From the NCBI GenBank assembly GCA_024734555.1, contig JANPWX010000109.1:1330313-1394312 (forward strand): a stretch of 64,000 bases of DNA, in the 5' to 3' direction. Each line of letters opens with the position of its first letter. The first letter of the stretch is position 1. Below the pieces are notes generated by a model. It ran no database searches and was not told the DNA's origin. It saw only the letters and a list, made by a program, of their open reading frames with translations. Below, piece by piece: positions 37,949 to 56,595 of the stretch. This DNA is from Trochalopteron elliotii (taxonomy: Eukaryota; Chordata; Aves; Passeriformes; Leiothrichidae). The position numbers and the translations under genes are program-made.

Positions 37949-38944
37949 CTTGGGGACAAGAGACAGAAAGGGAGAAAGACAGAGAGACCACAATTACTCC
38001 TTGATTTTTGGGGGCTCACCACTCTGCTCATCTGAGACACCTCCATGGCCAGATTAGAGACGTTCAGGATGCAGGAGAAGAGGAGCCCTGGCTTTCCAAA
38101 GAGCCCAGCCTGACAGCTGCTATGCAGCAGTTTGTCTATGGCATCTACCTGGTGTGGGGAACAGAGCCCTGTCCTGCCTGTGACAGGGAATGGACCCATC
38201 TTTACCTTCTCTTCCCATGGCTCCAGCACTCAGCACCATATCCAGCAAGGATGCCACGAGCCTGCTGCTAAAGTGACACGGGAAAGGTCTTTGGGGGAGC
38301 TGGCAGGGGAGGTTGAATTGGTCACCATCTCATTGAGACTAATTTTCCTTCTAGTCCCTCCAAGCCTCGGCTATCACCCAGCATGGATAAGGCCATTGTT
38401 CAGTGCACTGGGAAAGCTGCCTTCGTTCTGTGACCCGGAGAAACCCTTGGGAGCTTCACCAGGGGCTCTGCCCTGCTTCCCAGCAGCGCCTGCTCCTCGC
38501 CGATCACCAACACCCAGCTGACTGTCTCACCTCCCAGCAGCAGCTGCCCAACCTGCCGATGGCTCAGCCCCGGCAAGGAGCCAAGGGATCTGTGGGTGAA
38601 GGGGGGTCTGCAGCAAGGAACCGGGCATGAAGCAGGGACATTGGGGAAGTCTGGAGGGCTCTGCAGCAGGGGTGTCGGGGGCTCTGTCAGGGAGCAGAGG
38701 TTCTGCAGAGGGGAAGCGGGGTCTCTGTAGGAGCGGGAGCCCACAGCGCGTCCGTCGGGGTGCCTGAGGGGTACCCGCGGTGTCCGCCCCGTCGCGGGGC
38801 TCTCACCTGCTTCCCGGCGGCGGCGGCCAGCGACTTCTGCAGGAACTGCCGGAGCCGCGGGTCCGAGGGGGCGGCCGAGACGGTGCCGACGGCCAGGGCG
38901 ATGGAGAGCAGGGCCAGGGCGCACTGGAGGCGGCACGACAGCAT
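37736..38944 (-). CDS. SST: Preprosomatostatin (SST), two coding exons
   Basis: The coding sequence joins 38944..38807 (46 codons) and 37948..37736 (70 codons plus TAG), giving 116 residues, the usual preprosomatostatin length. Residues 1 to about 24 form a signal peptide with a leucine/alanine core, probably cut after VSA. A propeptide follows. The C-terminus carries SS-28 (starting [10 protein letters not shown] after a single Arg) and SS-14, [14 protein letters not shown], preceded by the dibasic Arg-Lys site. The two Cys of SS-14 form the disulfide ring and FWKT is the receptor-binding turn. The peptide is secreted by D cells and neurons and acts on SSTR G-protein-coupled receptors to inhibit hormone release. 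One phase-0 intron of 858 bp (37949-38806) has a GTGAGA donor and an AAG acceptor, at the position known for vertebrate SST. The ATG chosen is the only one that gives a signal peptide. Identification is certain from the mature peptide. Confidence 0.98.
38807..38944 (-). CDS. SST: SST coding exon 1 (signal peptide and start of propeptide)
   Basis: Codons 1-46, from ATG (complement of 38942-38944) to Lys-Gln just before the donor GTGAGA at 38801-38806. It encodes the signal peptide and the propeptide start [14 protein letters not shown]. The 5' UTR continues from 38945 into the assembly gap that begins at 39024. Confidence 0.97.
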
Positions 38945-39023
38945 CTCGCCGGCGGGTCGGGCGCGGCAGGCGGCGGCGGGAGGCGCTGGCGGCTCCGCTG
39001 CGGCTCGATGATTCCTGCTGCAC

Positions 39024-39361
39024 NNNNNNNNNNNNNNNNNNNNNNNNNNNNNNNNNNNNNNNNNNNNNNNNNNNNNNNNNNNNNNNNNNNNNNNNNNNNN
39101 NNNNNNNNNNNNNNNNNNNNNNNNNNNNNNNNNNNNNNNNNNNNNNNNNNNNNNNNNNNNNNNNNNNNNNNNNNNNNNNNNNNNNNNNNNNNNNNNNNNN
39201 NNNNNNNNNNNNNNNNNNNNNNNNNNNNNNNNNNNNNNNNNNNNNNNNNNNNNNNNNNNNNNNNNNNNNNNNNNNNNNNNNNNNNNNNNNNNNNNNNNNN
39301 NNNNNNNNNNNNNNNNNNNNNNNNNNNNNNNNNNNNNNNNNNNNNNNNNNNNNNNNNNNNN
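39024..39361. other. Assembly gap (338 N) over the SST promoter
   Basis: A run of N starts 79 bases upstream of the SST ATG. Both flanks are strongly GC-rich, which is typical of avian sequence lost by short-read assembly. The SST start site, TATA box and cAMP response element known from other vertebrates would fall here. I see none of them in the bases on either side. Confidence 0.99.
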
Positions 39362-42223
39362 CCCCAAATCACCGCCCTTCCAGAGCTCCCGCCGCTTTGC
39401 CAAAGCCCCTCGCCCTGGAGCCGGGTCCTGCCCCGTCGGGTGAGAAACGGCTCCAGAATCCGGGGAGCGGCAAAGGGTCCCCTAAGGGCGATTGCCTCCG
39501 GCTCCTGAGGAGGCTGGGGGCTGCTGAGGTGCCCCTGGGGTTCCTTTTTGCCTCCCCTGCCCCTGTAGGTCTCTCCGGCACCGGTCCGTTCCCAGACCCC
39601 CTCCCGCGGGCAGCTCCGGGGACAGCGGGAGCATCCCGGGAGAGTTCCCCGGCTCCTGCCTGGCTCTGCAGCTCCCCTGCGGGGACCCTTGGCTCCACCT
39701 CAGGGTCACTGGACGTGCTGGTCCCGTGGGATGCACCTGTCCCACTGGGATGGCCAGTGTCCCCCACTCTTCCAGCCTCTCCCTGTGAGCTGGCTGGTGC
39801 CCACAAAGGGAAAAGCTGCTTCAAACCCCCTGAAAGATCAGCCTCCTCAACTGTCTCCCAGCTGGCAGGAGCAGAGCTGTATGTGCTGAAAAGGGCCTCT
39901 GTTGTCAAAAAAGGGGTATCAGAATCTCTCCTATCTCAATTTTCAGCAGAGGAAAGTCAAAGACTTGAGGGGACAAGAATTTGAGTACTGTGAAAAGGTG
40001 TCCAGAAACCTTCAAAATTACATTTAGTTTCATGCTGAATTAATGTGCATCCCCTGTCCCTCTTTCAACTCTGGTGCTGCTGGCTGGGTTTGCTGAGGCT
40101 GACCTGAGAGTATGAAGCATGAAACAAAATGTTCCTGCTCTGTTTCACAGTCCAACAAGATGATTTGGTGCTGGTTGCTGGTTCCCGACCATGTAGAACT
40201 TTGGCCTGTACTGTGACTGCTCTCCCTGGATGGTGCCTCCCTTCCTTTGTGCACCATGACTCTGCAGCCTCGCATAGCTTTCATCCTCTTCATCCTTCCC
40301 AAATTGTGGAGCAAAATTAATGAAAATGATGAGAAAATAGGGTTTCATTTGTAGCCCATGAGACCCTGAGGATTGGGTTTACTTGTGCTGCATTTTTAGC
40401 CAGTTTTCCCCCATCTGCCTGATGTGAACAAGGCCAAGCTCTGTGCTCCTGGGACCCTGTCTGTCTTCTAGCACTGATCTTGCTCTGGGGAAACTGGTGG
40501 AGAAGAATCAGCCCCTGCTCTGGTTTAGACAAATTCCCTTGCTTTGGGCACAGAACACAGCTCCCTGTCAAGGCTAAGAGAAGTGATTGGGTCCAGAAGA
40601 GCAGATTGTCCCTAAGGGCCATGACTGTCAGAGCTTTTCTCTCCACCAAGACCCTGTGTTAGCAGTTGGACCAGCATCTCTCTCTTCCTGTGGGCAAAGA
40701 AGCAGAGCCGGTCATGGGCATGGCAAATGGCCAAGGCAGCAGATGCCAGGGCATCAAACCTATCCTGGACCTCTTGCCTGCCTTCAAGAGAGGTTTCCTG
40801 GGAAAGGATTCTCCCAGCAACAATAATTTTGCCACTTTTCTAGATGTGCCAGTAGCAGCAAGCTAGGCTCTCCCATTCTATTTGCACTGAGAATAGACTT
40901 GTTTTATAGCCCCCAGGCTGTCCTGCCTGGCGCAGCCCAGCCCAGCTGTGCCATGCTGCAGTGCAAGCCTGGGCCAGCTTTGCAGAGGGCTCCAACTCCC
41001 CACCAGCTCATCCCACAGCCCAGGGCAGTGCAGCATGCTTGGGTTCCACACTGGAGAGGAGCAGAGATGGAAATGGGAGACAGCATTGTGTTATTTCAGA
41101 CTCCCCTGTGGCTTACTGGAAGCTGTTACCAAACATCCCCTGCCACTGTGTGCACACAGCAGGCAACTCTCCAGGCTGGCACCCCTTCTGTCATTCAGTG
41201 TGTCGTCCCAAGGGGATGGGGACACTGATGGGGACACTGCAGAGCTACCATCCTCCTTTGGCTTCCACAGAGGTGGATCTGCCATGAAGTGCCAGAGGGA
41301 TCAGTTCAGCACCTGTATTTCTTAGAGCACAGCAATGGGCTGGAGTGCAGCCTTGGACTGCTGCATAGGATGGAGAGCTCTGCGGCATTTTATCACCCCT
41401 TGGACCCACCTGGAGACCAGCATGGAGATGAGAGCTGTAGGAGTTGGCACAGTGCAGGAGCAACCTCCTTGATGAGTTCCCCTCTTTCTCATTTCCTGAT
41501 AAATTCCTGTGGGGCCGGCAGGACTTAGACACACCTAATGGGATTTTGCAGACTTGCAGGGCTCAGTCAGAGATGGATGGGTTCCAGGTGGGCTGGCAGG
41601 GATGGTTTTAGGAAGTTGGTATGGTCATGCTGCCATCAGATGGGGGAAGATACCTACCAAAATACCAGACTTGATTCTTAAGTGGTTTTGAGAGGCCATT
41701 CTTGATGTCCTGCCCAAACCCAGGCTGCTCAGCACCTTATTCTTCTCCAACTACCCACAGCACCTCTGTGTGCGTGAGCCCAGCTCTATTAAAGATGAAA
41801 GATAAGGACCAGACCTGTACCTTCCTAGCCCCTGTCTTCACCCACACTTTTTCATTTTTGCATCTACCCAGCCCAAGCCCACCCAGCCAACCCTTCCTGG
41901 CCACCTGGCAGGGCAGGGCATTTAGCCAGAGAGCAATAATGCCTAATGGGACTTTGGGTTAGGAGAAATGTTGTTGAAATTGTTGTGCTCCCTACAGTCC
42001 AGTTCCAGGCAAGCAGACCCTCAGTCACATTGGGAATTCCTGGCTATGATGTTCCCTGGCTGCTATGGCTTTTCCAGGCACATGGGGACAAGGCTTGGAA
42101 GACCAGCTTGGCTCTGACTCCATTGCTCAGTGCAAAACTGGAGCTGGGTGGCTGTCCCTCTGTTCCCCTCTCTCCCTCAGGGAGGCTGGAGGAATTACAT
42201 CAGTGTCCCCCAGCAATAGGGGA

Positions 42224-42247
42224 ACTATGACTATGACTATGACTATG
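42224..42247 (+). repeat. Hexanucleotide microsatellite (ACTATG)4
   Basis: Four perfect copies of ACTATG in tandem, in intergenic DNA. Confidence 0.95.
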
Positions 42248-43909
42248 GAAATGTTTTGGATTTGTCCCACTGAATTTGAGAAGCTCACCTGAGGAAAGCA
42301 AAAGTGTGGTGGGTTTCTTCTCTCCGGTCACATGCCCCATCAGGACATGACTTGACTCCTGAGCCAAAACAGCCTCAGTAAGGCTCTGACATCCATCTTG
42401 GCCATTTTTACTTTCTTGGGATTCATCTGAGGTTGTGAGACTGGTGAGGCAGGACCAGAGACAAAGTTTTGATGGCATTGTTCCCCTAGAAATATCTCAG
42501 CCTGTTTAAAGGAGAGAAACTGAACTCCCATTGGGCCAGAGCCTCATTGACATATACAATGTTGAATGGACCAAAGTTCTCAGGTAATTTGTAAGAATCT
42601 CTCTGATGTTCTCCTTCTGAAAAATTTTTGTTTCTTTTCAAGGAAAATCTAAAGTAAAAATACCACGTGCTTTGGTTCAGAAAACCACATTGTGCTGACC
42701 TGAAGGAACCAGCAATGAGAGAGTGGAGAAAGAAGTCCATCTGTTCCATACAAGTCTGGACTGTCTCCTACAGAGGATTCCTGGGGAAGGGGTGAGGGCA
42801 GACCTCCAGACGTCCTCATGACTCTGGTGCAGGCATGGACCAGCGGGTGAGCTGCAGATTGATCTACCAGTTCCCCCTCCCCCAGCTCCTCTGTGGGATC
42901 GGTGTGCTCTGAATTTTTTGCACTCATTCTCCAGCCAGATAAATCCATCATCCGCTCGGCTGTGGCAAAAGCAATTCTGTTCCTTTCTTTCTGCCGCAGC
43001 GCTGCAGGGCATGTGGCTTTGCCGACGATTGATTTGCCTTGAATTCCTGTGACTGCCTCCTTACCCCCACGCTTCCAGCTTGCTCCACGGACCCAGAGCA
43101 GCCCAGCAAAGCCCGGGTCTGGGTGCTCGGGCTGTGTGCTCGGCAGCCAAGCGTGCCCTCTGCTGTCACCGCAGCCGCCAGCCCGGCTCCCGTCGCACCT
43201 TCTCCCTCGCTCCCGACTCTCCGCTCTGCTCTCACGGGCAGGACAGTTTTGCCCTGGATCACTACCTTGCCAGCAGGGAATACCGCTTTTCTTTATATTC
43301 TAGCGCTCAAGCCGGTCGGGCTGAGCGGTGATCTGGGAGCCAGGGCGGTGACATTCCCCGCTCTGCCTCTGGACGTGCAGCTGGTGCTGTGGGGCAGCGA
43401 GGAACCTGCTACAGCCCCACAGCTCTAGCAGCTTGCTGGAAATTTAATAGAGCAGGTTCCTGCCTCGGGAGATCCAGATGACTGGAGAAAGAGTAGTCAG
43501 TCATGCCTGAGTGATAATAAAAAACAAGAGCTCAATAAGGGAGAGAGCTCTGGCTGAATGGTACCCTATATCCCTGGAATGGGGCACAGAGACAGCAGCA
43601 ATGTTGGGGTTGTACACGGACTTATAACAGTCCTGAGAGGTTTATTTTTTTGTAGTAAAACTTGGGCACAGATCCAAAAGAATTTGCCTCTCCATTAATT
43701 ACAAGCCTCTGGGATTTCTGCTCCAGTAGCAGAAAGGGAAGGCAGTCAGGCTGTGGAGGTTCACAAAGGTGGAAATCTACTACCTAATTTTTGAAATGCC
43801 TCTGTCTAAGAGCCCAAGCTGTGCTTAGGATTTCTGATTGAGATTATTCCCAATCTCACCCACCTAGGATACTGTCATGGCATCCATAGGGCTGATAGCA
43901 GCTGCCATG

Positions 43910-43978
43910 CAGCGAAAAGGGAAAGGGAGAGGGAAGAGAAAGCGGAAGAGAAAGACATTGGAAAGACGAGGGAAAGAT
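43910..43978 (+). repeat. Polypurine tract
   Basis: Nearly 70 bases of A and G with few interruptions (GGGAAAGGGAGAGGG-like). It could adopt triplex structure; it is not coding. Confidence 0.7.
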
Positions 43979-44265
43979 CACATACATGTGCAGAAACAAA
44001 GTTGAACAGGCTGAGCTGAGAGTTATATACCAGGTATAATATGAGAGTTAAATACCAGGGTATTTACCTGTACTACTGCAGTGCCTGCCAGGAGTCAGGG
44101 CTGTGCTTGGGACCATACAGAGAGATGCTGGCCTGAGCTGTGAGGAACTATTAGCATAAGGAAAGAGATGATGGTTACAAATGGATGAGCACACAAAATC
44201 AGGAAATAATACAGGACTCTGCTTTATCTCTGTATACAACGCTCCTCTATTAACACCATCTCTGT

Positions 44266-44612
44266 TTGGCAAGGAAAAGGCTCTGGGGGGACCTTATAGC
44301 ACCTTCTAGTACCTAAACGGGATTACAGAAAGTCAGCCATGGACTTTTTTACAGGGATATGTAGGGACAGCACAAAGGGGAATGGCTTTAAACTGATACA
44401 GGATCAATTTAGGTTAGATACAAGGAAGTAATCCTTTACTGTGAGGGTGGTGAGGAATAGGTAACCTAGAGAAACTGCGGTTGCTCCACACCTGGAAGGG
44501 CAGGCTGGACGAGGCTTTGAGCAACCCGATCTTATGGAAAGTATCCCTGTCCACGGTTGGAGTTGGATGATCTTTAGAGTCCCTTCCAGCCCAAACAATT
44601 CCACAATTCCAG
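44266..44612 (+). mobile_element. CR1 LINE, 3' end fragment
   Basis: The block runs from GGCTCTGGGGGGACCTTATAG through GGGGAATGGCTTTAAACTGA, CTTTACTGTGAGGGTGGTGAGG and AGTTGGATGATCTTTAGAG to CCCTTCCAGCCCAAACAATTCC. This is the standard chicken-repeat-1 3' UTR order. It is 5'-truncated as most CR1 copies are, and its terminal 8-base repeat has decayed. It carries no coding region. Confidence 0.92.
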
Positions 44613-44639
44613 GACGGCGTGCTTAAACTCCGTCTTCCA

Positions 44640-44653
44640 CTGCCCTCTTGTGG
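44640..44653 (-). promoter_or_regulatory. CTCF-like motif beside the CR1 fragment
   Basis: On the minus strand CCACAAGAGGGCAG fits the CTCF core with one mismatch. It lies 28 bases past the CR1 end and 2.3 kb beyond the BCL6 3' end, in the SST-BCL6 interval. Confidence 0.45.
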
Positions 44654-46947
44654 AGACTCGGCAGAATGCAGTGAAGCGCCCCGGCCGCGTCCCTCGACGC
44701 TGCCAAAAGAAATAAAACATCCTCTCCCCTCGGCCTGCTCACTCTCCTGGAGTCTGAATCTCCATCACCATGCTGGGCCTTCCTGGCAACCAGCCATTTC
44801 ATAGGCTTGGTGGTGACCTTCCCTCTGAACGCCAGCCTATCTCTGAAGCTGGGTTTTCCACGGCAAACAGCCCAGCAGTACGGACATGGGCAGGGCTGAG
44901 CAGCTGAGTGTTTGTGGGTATAAAGCAGGCATAAAGCAGGTGTAAGGCAGCTCTGTGTGTGACGGCTCCCTTGTCTCTCCAAACACTATCCGTGCCAGAT
45001 GCCTGCAGGCCTTTGACCACGGACTGCTATCGCTTCAGCTGAACTGCCTGGAAAAGCCATGACATCACTGTTTAAAAAAAACCCTAAATCCGTCAGGAGG
45101 AGGAAACCATGCTCCGGGAAAATACAGTATTTATTATGCAAGTGCAGCTGAGCAAGTCAATGGGAAATAGAGGTCGTGGCTACACAGCTGCTTATCTGGG
45201 GCAAGTGGAGCTGTCAGCCCTGCCCAGCTGCTTCCAAAAGTGACAACTGCAGTAACCAGAGAGGCGGTGAGCTCAAAGGCAAGCAGGTCCTGACAGGAAG
45301 GGGAGAAATATTAACATGTGTGTCAAATGAGAGCAGTATGTGTGTCAAAACCCTGTTGTGAGGACAGCCGGCTATACTAAACATTAAAAATGTGTTGGGG
45401 TCCACATAACTTGACACAGTACTCCAGGTAGGGGTCTCGCAAGAGAAGAAGTTAAAAAGTTTAACTTTCAGCCTCAAACAATGTGTTTATTTAGAGGTAA
45501 ACAGGAAAAGCCAACTGCATTGCCTTTAGATGAGCACATAAAGCAAGAGCTCAAAGATGACATAAGGAAGAAGAGCAGACCTAAAAGCCACAAGCTCACA
45601 AAGATGAGGACCAGCCACTCCATCCAGGTCAGCAGCCTGTCCAGATCCAGAGGCTATCCTAAGCAAGACAATTCCTCAGGAGAAGGTTCTCTAAGAACAG
45701 CATTGCTGTTATTGGTCATCGTGATCCCACTTACGGGGCCCAAAAGCATCTTCATAGCTCCTGATCCTAAAAACATTCAGATAATGTCAGCAATAGTTGT
45801 CTCAGCCTGCTGTGACCATCAGAAGGCCAAGTTAGAGACGCACAGATTCTGCAAAACAGCAGTGTGACTCCCCCCCTTCTTGGCATTTTCCTCCCATGCA
45901 AGGTTGCTTTGGTTGTCTCACATCCACCTCTACCCTGTGGTGTGCTGGAAAACACATCCTTCTCTTCATCTCAGCTCCTCCTAAGTGCAGCTCCTCCTGA
46001 CCCTGCCAACAGCCAGGCCCTCCCTTTCCTGCTGGTGCTTCCAAGTACCCCCACTGTGAATCATCTGGCAAGCCTTAAGACAAAGTTATTCATGAATTAC
46101 CTAAACTCAAAATGAAACTCAGACCCCACCCCAGGCCGTGCTGAGCTGTGGCCAGACTCCATAACAGTGCTGGTTCCAGCCAATCCTGTCTGTGCAATCC
46201 AGAGAAACTTTTGTGTGAGGCTCTTTGGTTTTCTGAAACCAGCAGAGCAGCACAGAGCTCAGGGCCTGGGCGCTCAGGGCTTCTCCCAGCACAACACAGC
46301 CACTCAAACAGAGCAAAGCAGCTCCTTTCCCCACCAGGACGAGCCCACAGACTCAGGCTGGGCTGTCTCAGCTCTGGCCCAAAGCCAGCATGCAATGGCA
46401 GGAAACAAGAGATGCTCTTGGCCAGTGAGGTCCTGGATGGGGTTGCAGACCCTGCTCCCCTGAATCATCCCACAAGGCAGGCAGAACAGCAGCCCCCCCA
46501 TCCCAGGCTCTGAAAAGAGAGAAGCAGCAGGCAGTCATCTTCCCTGAGCAATTCTGGCAAGTGCACTGGATTCCAGGAAATATAAATAACTACTCAGCCA
46601 TCTGGAACTGTCCCTGGGCTGGTCAGCAAAAGTCTCTCCCAGGCTCTGCCCTGTTCCCACTGGCTACTCTGTGCCAATGCAGAAAGTACCAAGGGGGTGG
46701 CACAGCCCCCACCAGGATCCAGAGCAAACTTGGGTCTTGCTCAGACCCACTGCCAGTGGCCACCTTCACTCAAGGCTGAAAGAGGCCCCTGCCTTCAATA
46801 GAGGGCCAGAGCCACCAAGCCCAGAGCTCACACCAGGGCTCAGGATGGTCAGCACCCTCACCAGGCACCAGCCAGGCTTCAAGGTGCTTAAGGGGAAGAA
46901 CAGGCAAGAACAGACCTTTCACTCCATCATACATCACTTTTCTTCAT

Positions 46948-46961
46948 TTTATTCTTTTATT
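46948..46961 (-). terminator. BCL6: BCL6 polyadenylation signals (two AATAAA)
   Basis: TTTATT occurs at 46948-46953 and 46956-46961 on the plus strand, giving two overlapping-use AATAAA hexamers on the coding strand at the end of the AT-rich 3' UTR. Base composition changes sharply just past them, which supports a transcript end near 46,930. Confidence 0.75.
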
Positions 46962-47524
46962 TGTACAGCTATATTTTACAGAATGTATTAATGCAGTTTA
47001 GACACAGCCCAAACCCTGTCTCCCGAAATTGTTTATAACACAAGCATGTAAAATAAGACCAAAAAAAAATAATCCAAAACAAAAAAAATAAAACATTCCC
47101 CCACTAGAAAGTTCCACCAAAACTCCTTTTGCAACATCAGGCTGTACCTTGAATAAACTGAGCTCAAATATAGTCCATACACTGAAAACTTCCATTGAAA
47201 AGAAAGGCACCGTGCGAAACCACATTTTACATATATACAGACTGAGAACTAGAACAAAAAAATTACACTTTATTATTATTTTAAATTCCTTCTGCAGCTT
47301 TGTTGGTTTAATACACACTTTTTTGTAAATTGTAAACCTTCACTTGCAAAAAAATACAAATACACTGATGCATTTAGACAAAATATTTTCTTACTTGTAC
47401 AGATGCAATACTTTAAAATATCTCCTTAAGTGCTCTATCATAATAAAGATTCTCAGAGTGGCTTCTGCCTGCAGAGTCCAACTGAGCCTTTAATGCATTT
47501 TATATATTTTTAATATAGCTTTTT

Positions 47525-47585
47525 TAAAGGTCTATATATATTTATTTTATATATATATTTATATATTTATATCTATATATATTTA
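47525..47585 (+). repeat. AT-rich (TATA/TTTA) low-complexity tract
   Basis: About 60 bases made almost only of A and T within the BCL6 3' UTR. Confidence 0.9.
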
Positions 47586-48103
47586 CAACTCTGCCATAGA
47601 TTCCTTCACCTTTGGTTAAAAAAGTTAAAGCCCTCTCTTTAATAGCATACTTTCTCTTTAAAAGAACACACATTTTGCATACAAAAGAAAAAAAATCTGT
47701 TCCCATAAATCAACATTACATTCCTCATCTTCAAACGGCAAAGGCTGTGAAGGTTAGACTCCAGAGTTTATCAACACTCCACTGCACAGACATTTAAAAT
47801 GACTATTTTAAATTTTTTTATGTTTTATATACAGTAAGATCTGAATAATTTTATTTTTTCTTTTTGTTTCACATAACTGGGAAAAATAAAACCCGTGTAT
47901 TTGCAATTTTTTTTTTAATTTCTAATGGTTTTCCACCTATCTGTACTATGGGTTTAGAGGCACTCCATCATGTGATGAATATTTTTTGTTTCTCTCTCTT
48001 GTTTTTTTTTTTTTGTTTTTTCTTCTTTTAAAGTGTTGCAAGTATCCTTTGGACAGCTTCTCCCCTCCATGCCCCCCAAGACGACCTCCTCCTGGGAAAT
48101 CCT

Positions 48104-55602
<7,499 letters not shown>

Positions 55603-56556
55603 CTAAACCCAGGGAAGAGACAGCTGCTGCTCTGGGACATGCTCAGATGGCCAATTGCTCCTGGTAGGGCCAGCACCAGCTCCTTGCTCCCAAGGCAAAC
55701 AGTCCTGCACCACACCAAGCTCTTGCCAGGCTGCCTAGTGAGGTCCCGATAACGAGACCTGGCACGTCTCATCCCATCCATCAAGCTGGTGGGTGAAGGC
55801 AATCAGACCCTCCTGAGGATTAGCCAACCATCTCCTCTTTCTCCCTGCCTCACCCATGGCAGCCACACCCCAGTCCACTCCGCCCACTCAGGCACATCTC
55901 CACAATGCTTCCAACATAGCTTCTAGCTTTCCAATCTCCCTCAGGAGCCAACCCCCTCCCCTGTGGGATGTCTGGCTGTAAATCCAGCCACAGGAATCAA
56001 AACAAGCCTTAAGGTCCCAACTGAAGTTGAATGATTTCAACATCTGGAGAATCCAGCCCACAGTGGAATACCAGCCCTCAACCCAGGAAACTACTTTCCT
56101 ACTCCCAAGTGGTGATCACTCTGGAGAAGACCTGTCCACAGTTTCCCAATTAACTGGTCAGGAGTAGAATTCATCTAACCTGCTGGGCTGCTACCCACAC
56201 CATGGCCCAATCCCTCCCCATGAGCAAGGTTTGGGTTAGTCGAGGAACATGAAGCCTTCCCCCAACACAATGCCTGTTGATCCATCTCAGAGGTGTCCTC
56301 TCAACCAGCACCCAGGATGGCCCACGTCTTCCTGATGTTTGGGCCAGAATGCACATCTTTGGTGTCAAATTCTTCCATGATCAACTCCCTCCCTTAATCC
56401 TGACTCCTGCTTCCCCAGTGGCACGTGAACATACAGCAGTTTCTACAGAGCAGCTGCTCTCCCAAAAACAAATTCCAGCTGGATCTAATGAAACATTGCA
56501 TTGAGGAAAGGGGGAGAGAGATTAGGAGAGAAAGCACAAAACTTAAATTTACATAC

Positions 56557-56595
56557 CCAATGCCTCAATTCACAGTCCAAAAGTTTCTTTCAAAC
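56557..56595 (-). other. BCL6: BCL6 non-coding exon 2 (5' UTR)
   Basis: A 39-base segment has a strong acceptor on the minus strand (pyrimidine tract ending TTTATTTGTAG) and a GTATGT donor. Its sequence, including TTTTGGACTGTGAA and ending GGCATTGG, closely resembles the human BCL6 5' UTR segment that lies just before the ATG exon, as I recall it. It should splice to 55546. The exon-exon order is as in mammals. Confidence 0.8.

Larger units (their letters stand above)
39362..46929. other. Intergenic DNA between SST and BCL6
   Basis: Positions 39,362-39,780 are GC-rich SST upstream flank. A second GC-rich patch with CpG lies at 43,000-43,400. The interval holds the CR1 fragment, a CTCF-like motif, the hexanucleotide repeat and a polypurine tract. 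I looked for an RTP-family gene, which sits here in mammals, and found no CxxC zinc-ribbon coding sequence. Confidence 0.6.
46930..48103 (-). other. BCL6: BCL6 3' untranslated region
   Basis: About 1.17 kb from the TGA to the expected cleavage site, close to the mammalian length. It is AT-rich throughout, with an almost pure TA/TTTA tract at about 47,525-47,585 and no open frame. Such long AU-rich UTRs usually mediate fast mRNA decay and microRNA control; that role is inferred here. Confidence 0.8.

Noticed and set aside
38400..39403. Long minus-strand frames overlapping SST exon 1 and the gap
   Set aside because: They are read-through of the SST exon into its intron or translations of N, not separate proteins.
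39397..39984. 195-codon plus-strand open frame upstream of SST
   Set aside because: It lies in GC-rich promoter-flank DNA where stops are rare. Pro/Ser/Gly-rich with no family match.
42224..42247. Hexanucleotide array considered as a regulatory repeat
   Set aside because: Only four units of a simple sequence; nothing beyond a microsatellite is supported.
43039..43428. 129-codon plus-strand frame in a GC-rich patch
   Set aside because: Compositionally biased, overlapping frames are open on the same strand, and no domain is seen.
45481..45867. 128-codon plus-strand frame with a hydrophobic segment, considered as an RTP-like gene
   Set aside because: It lacks the CxxC zinc-ribbon of RTP proteins and matches no other family.
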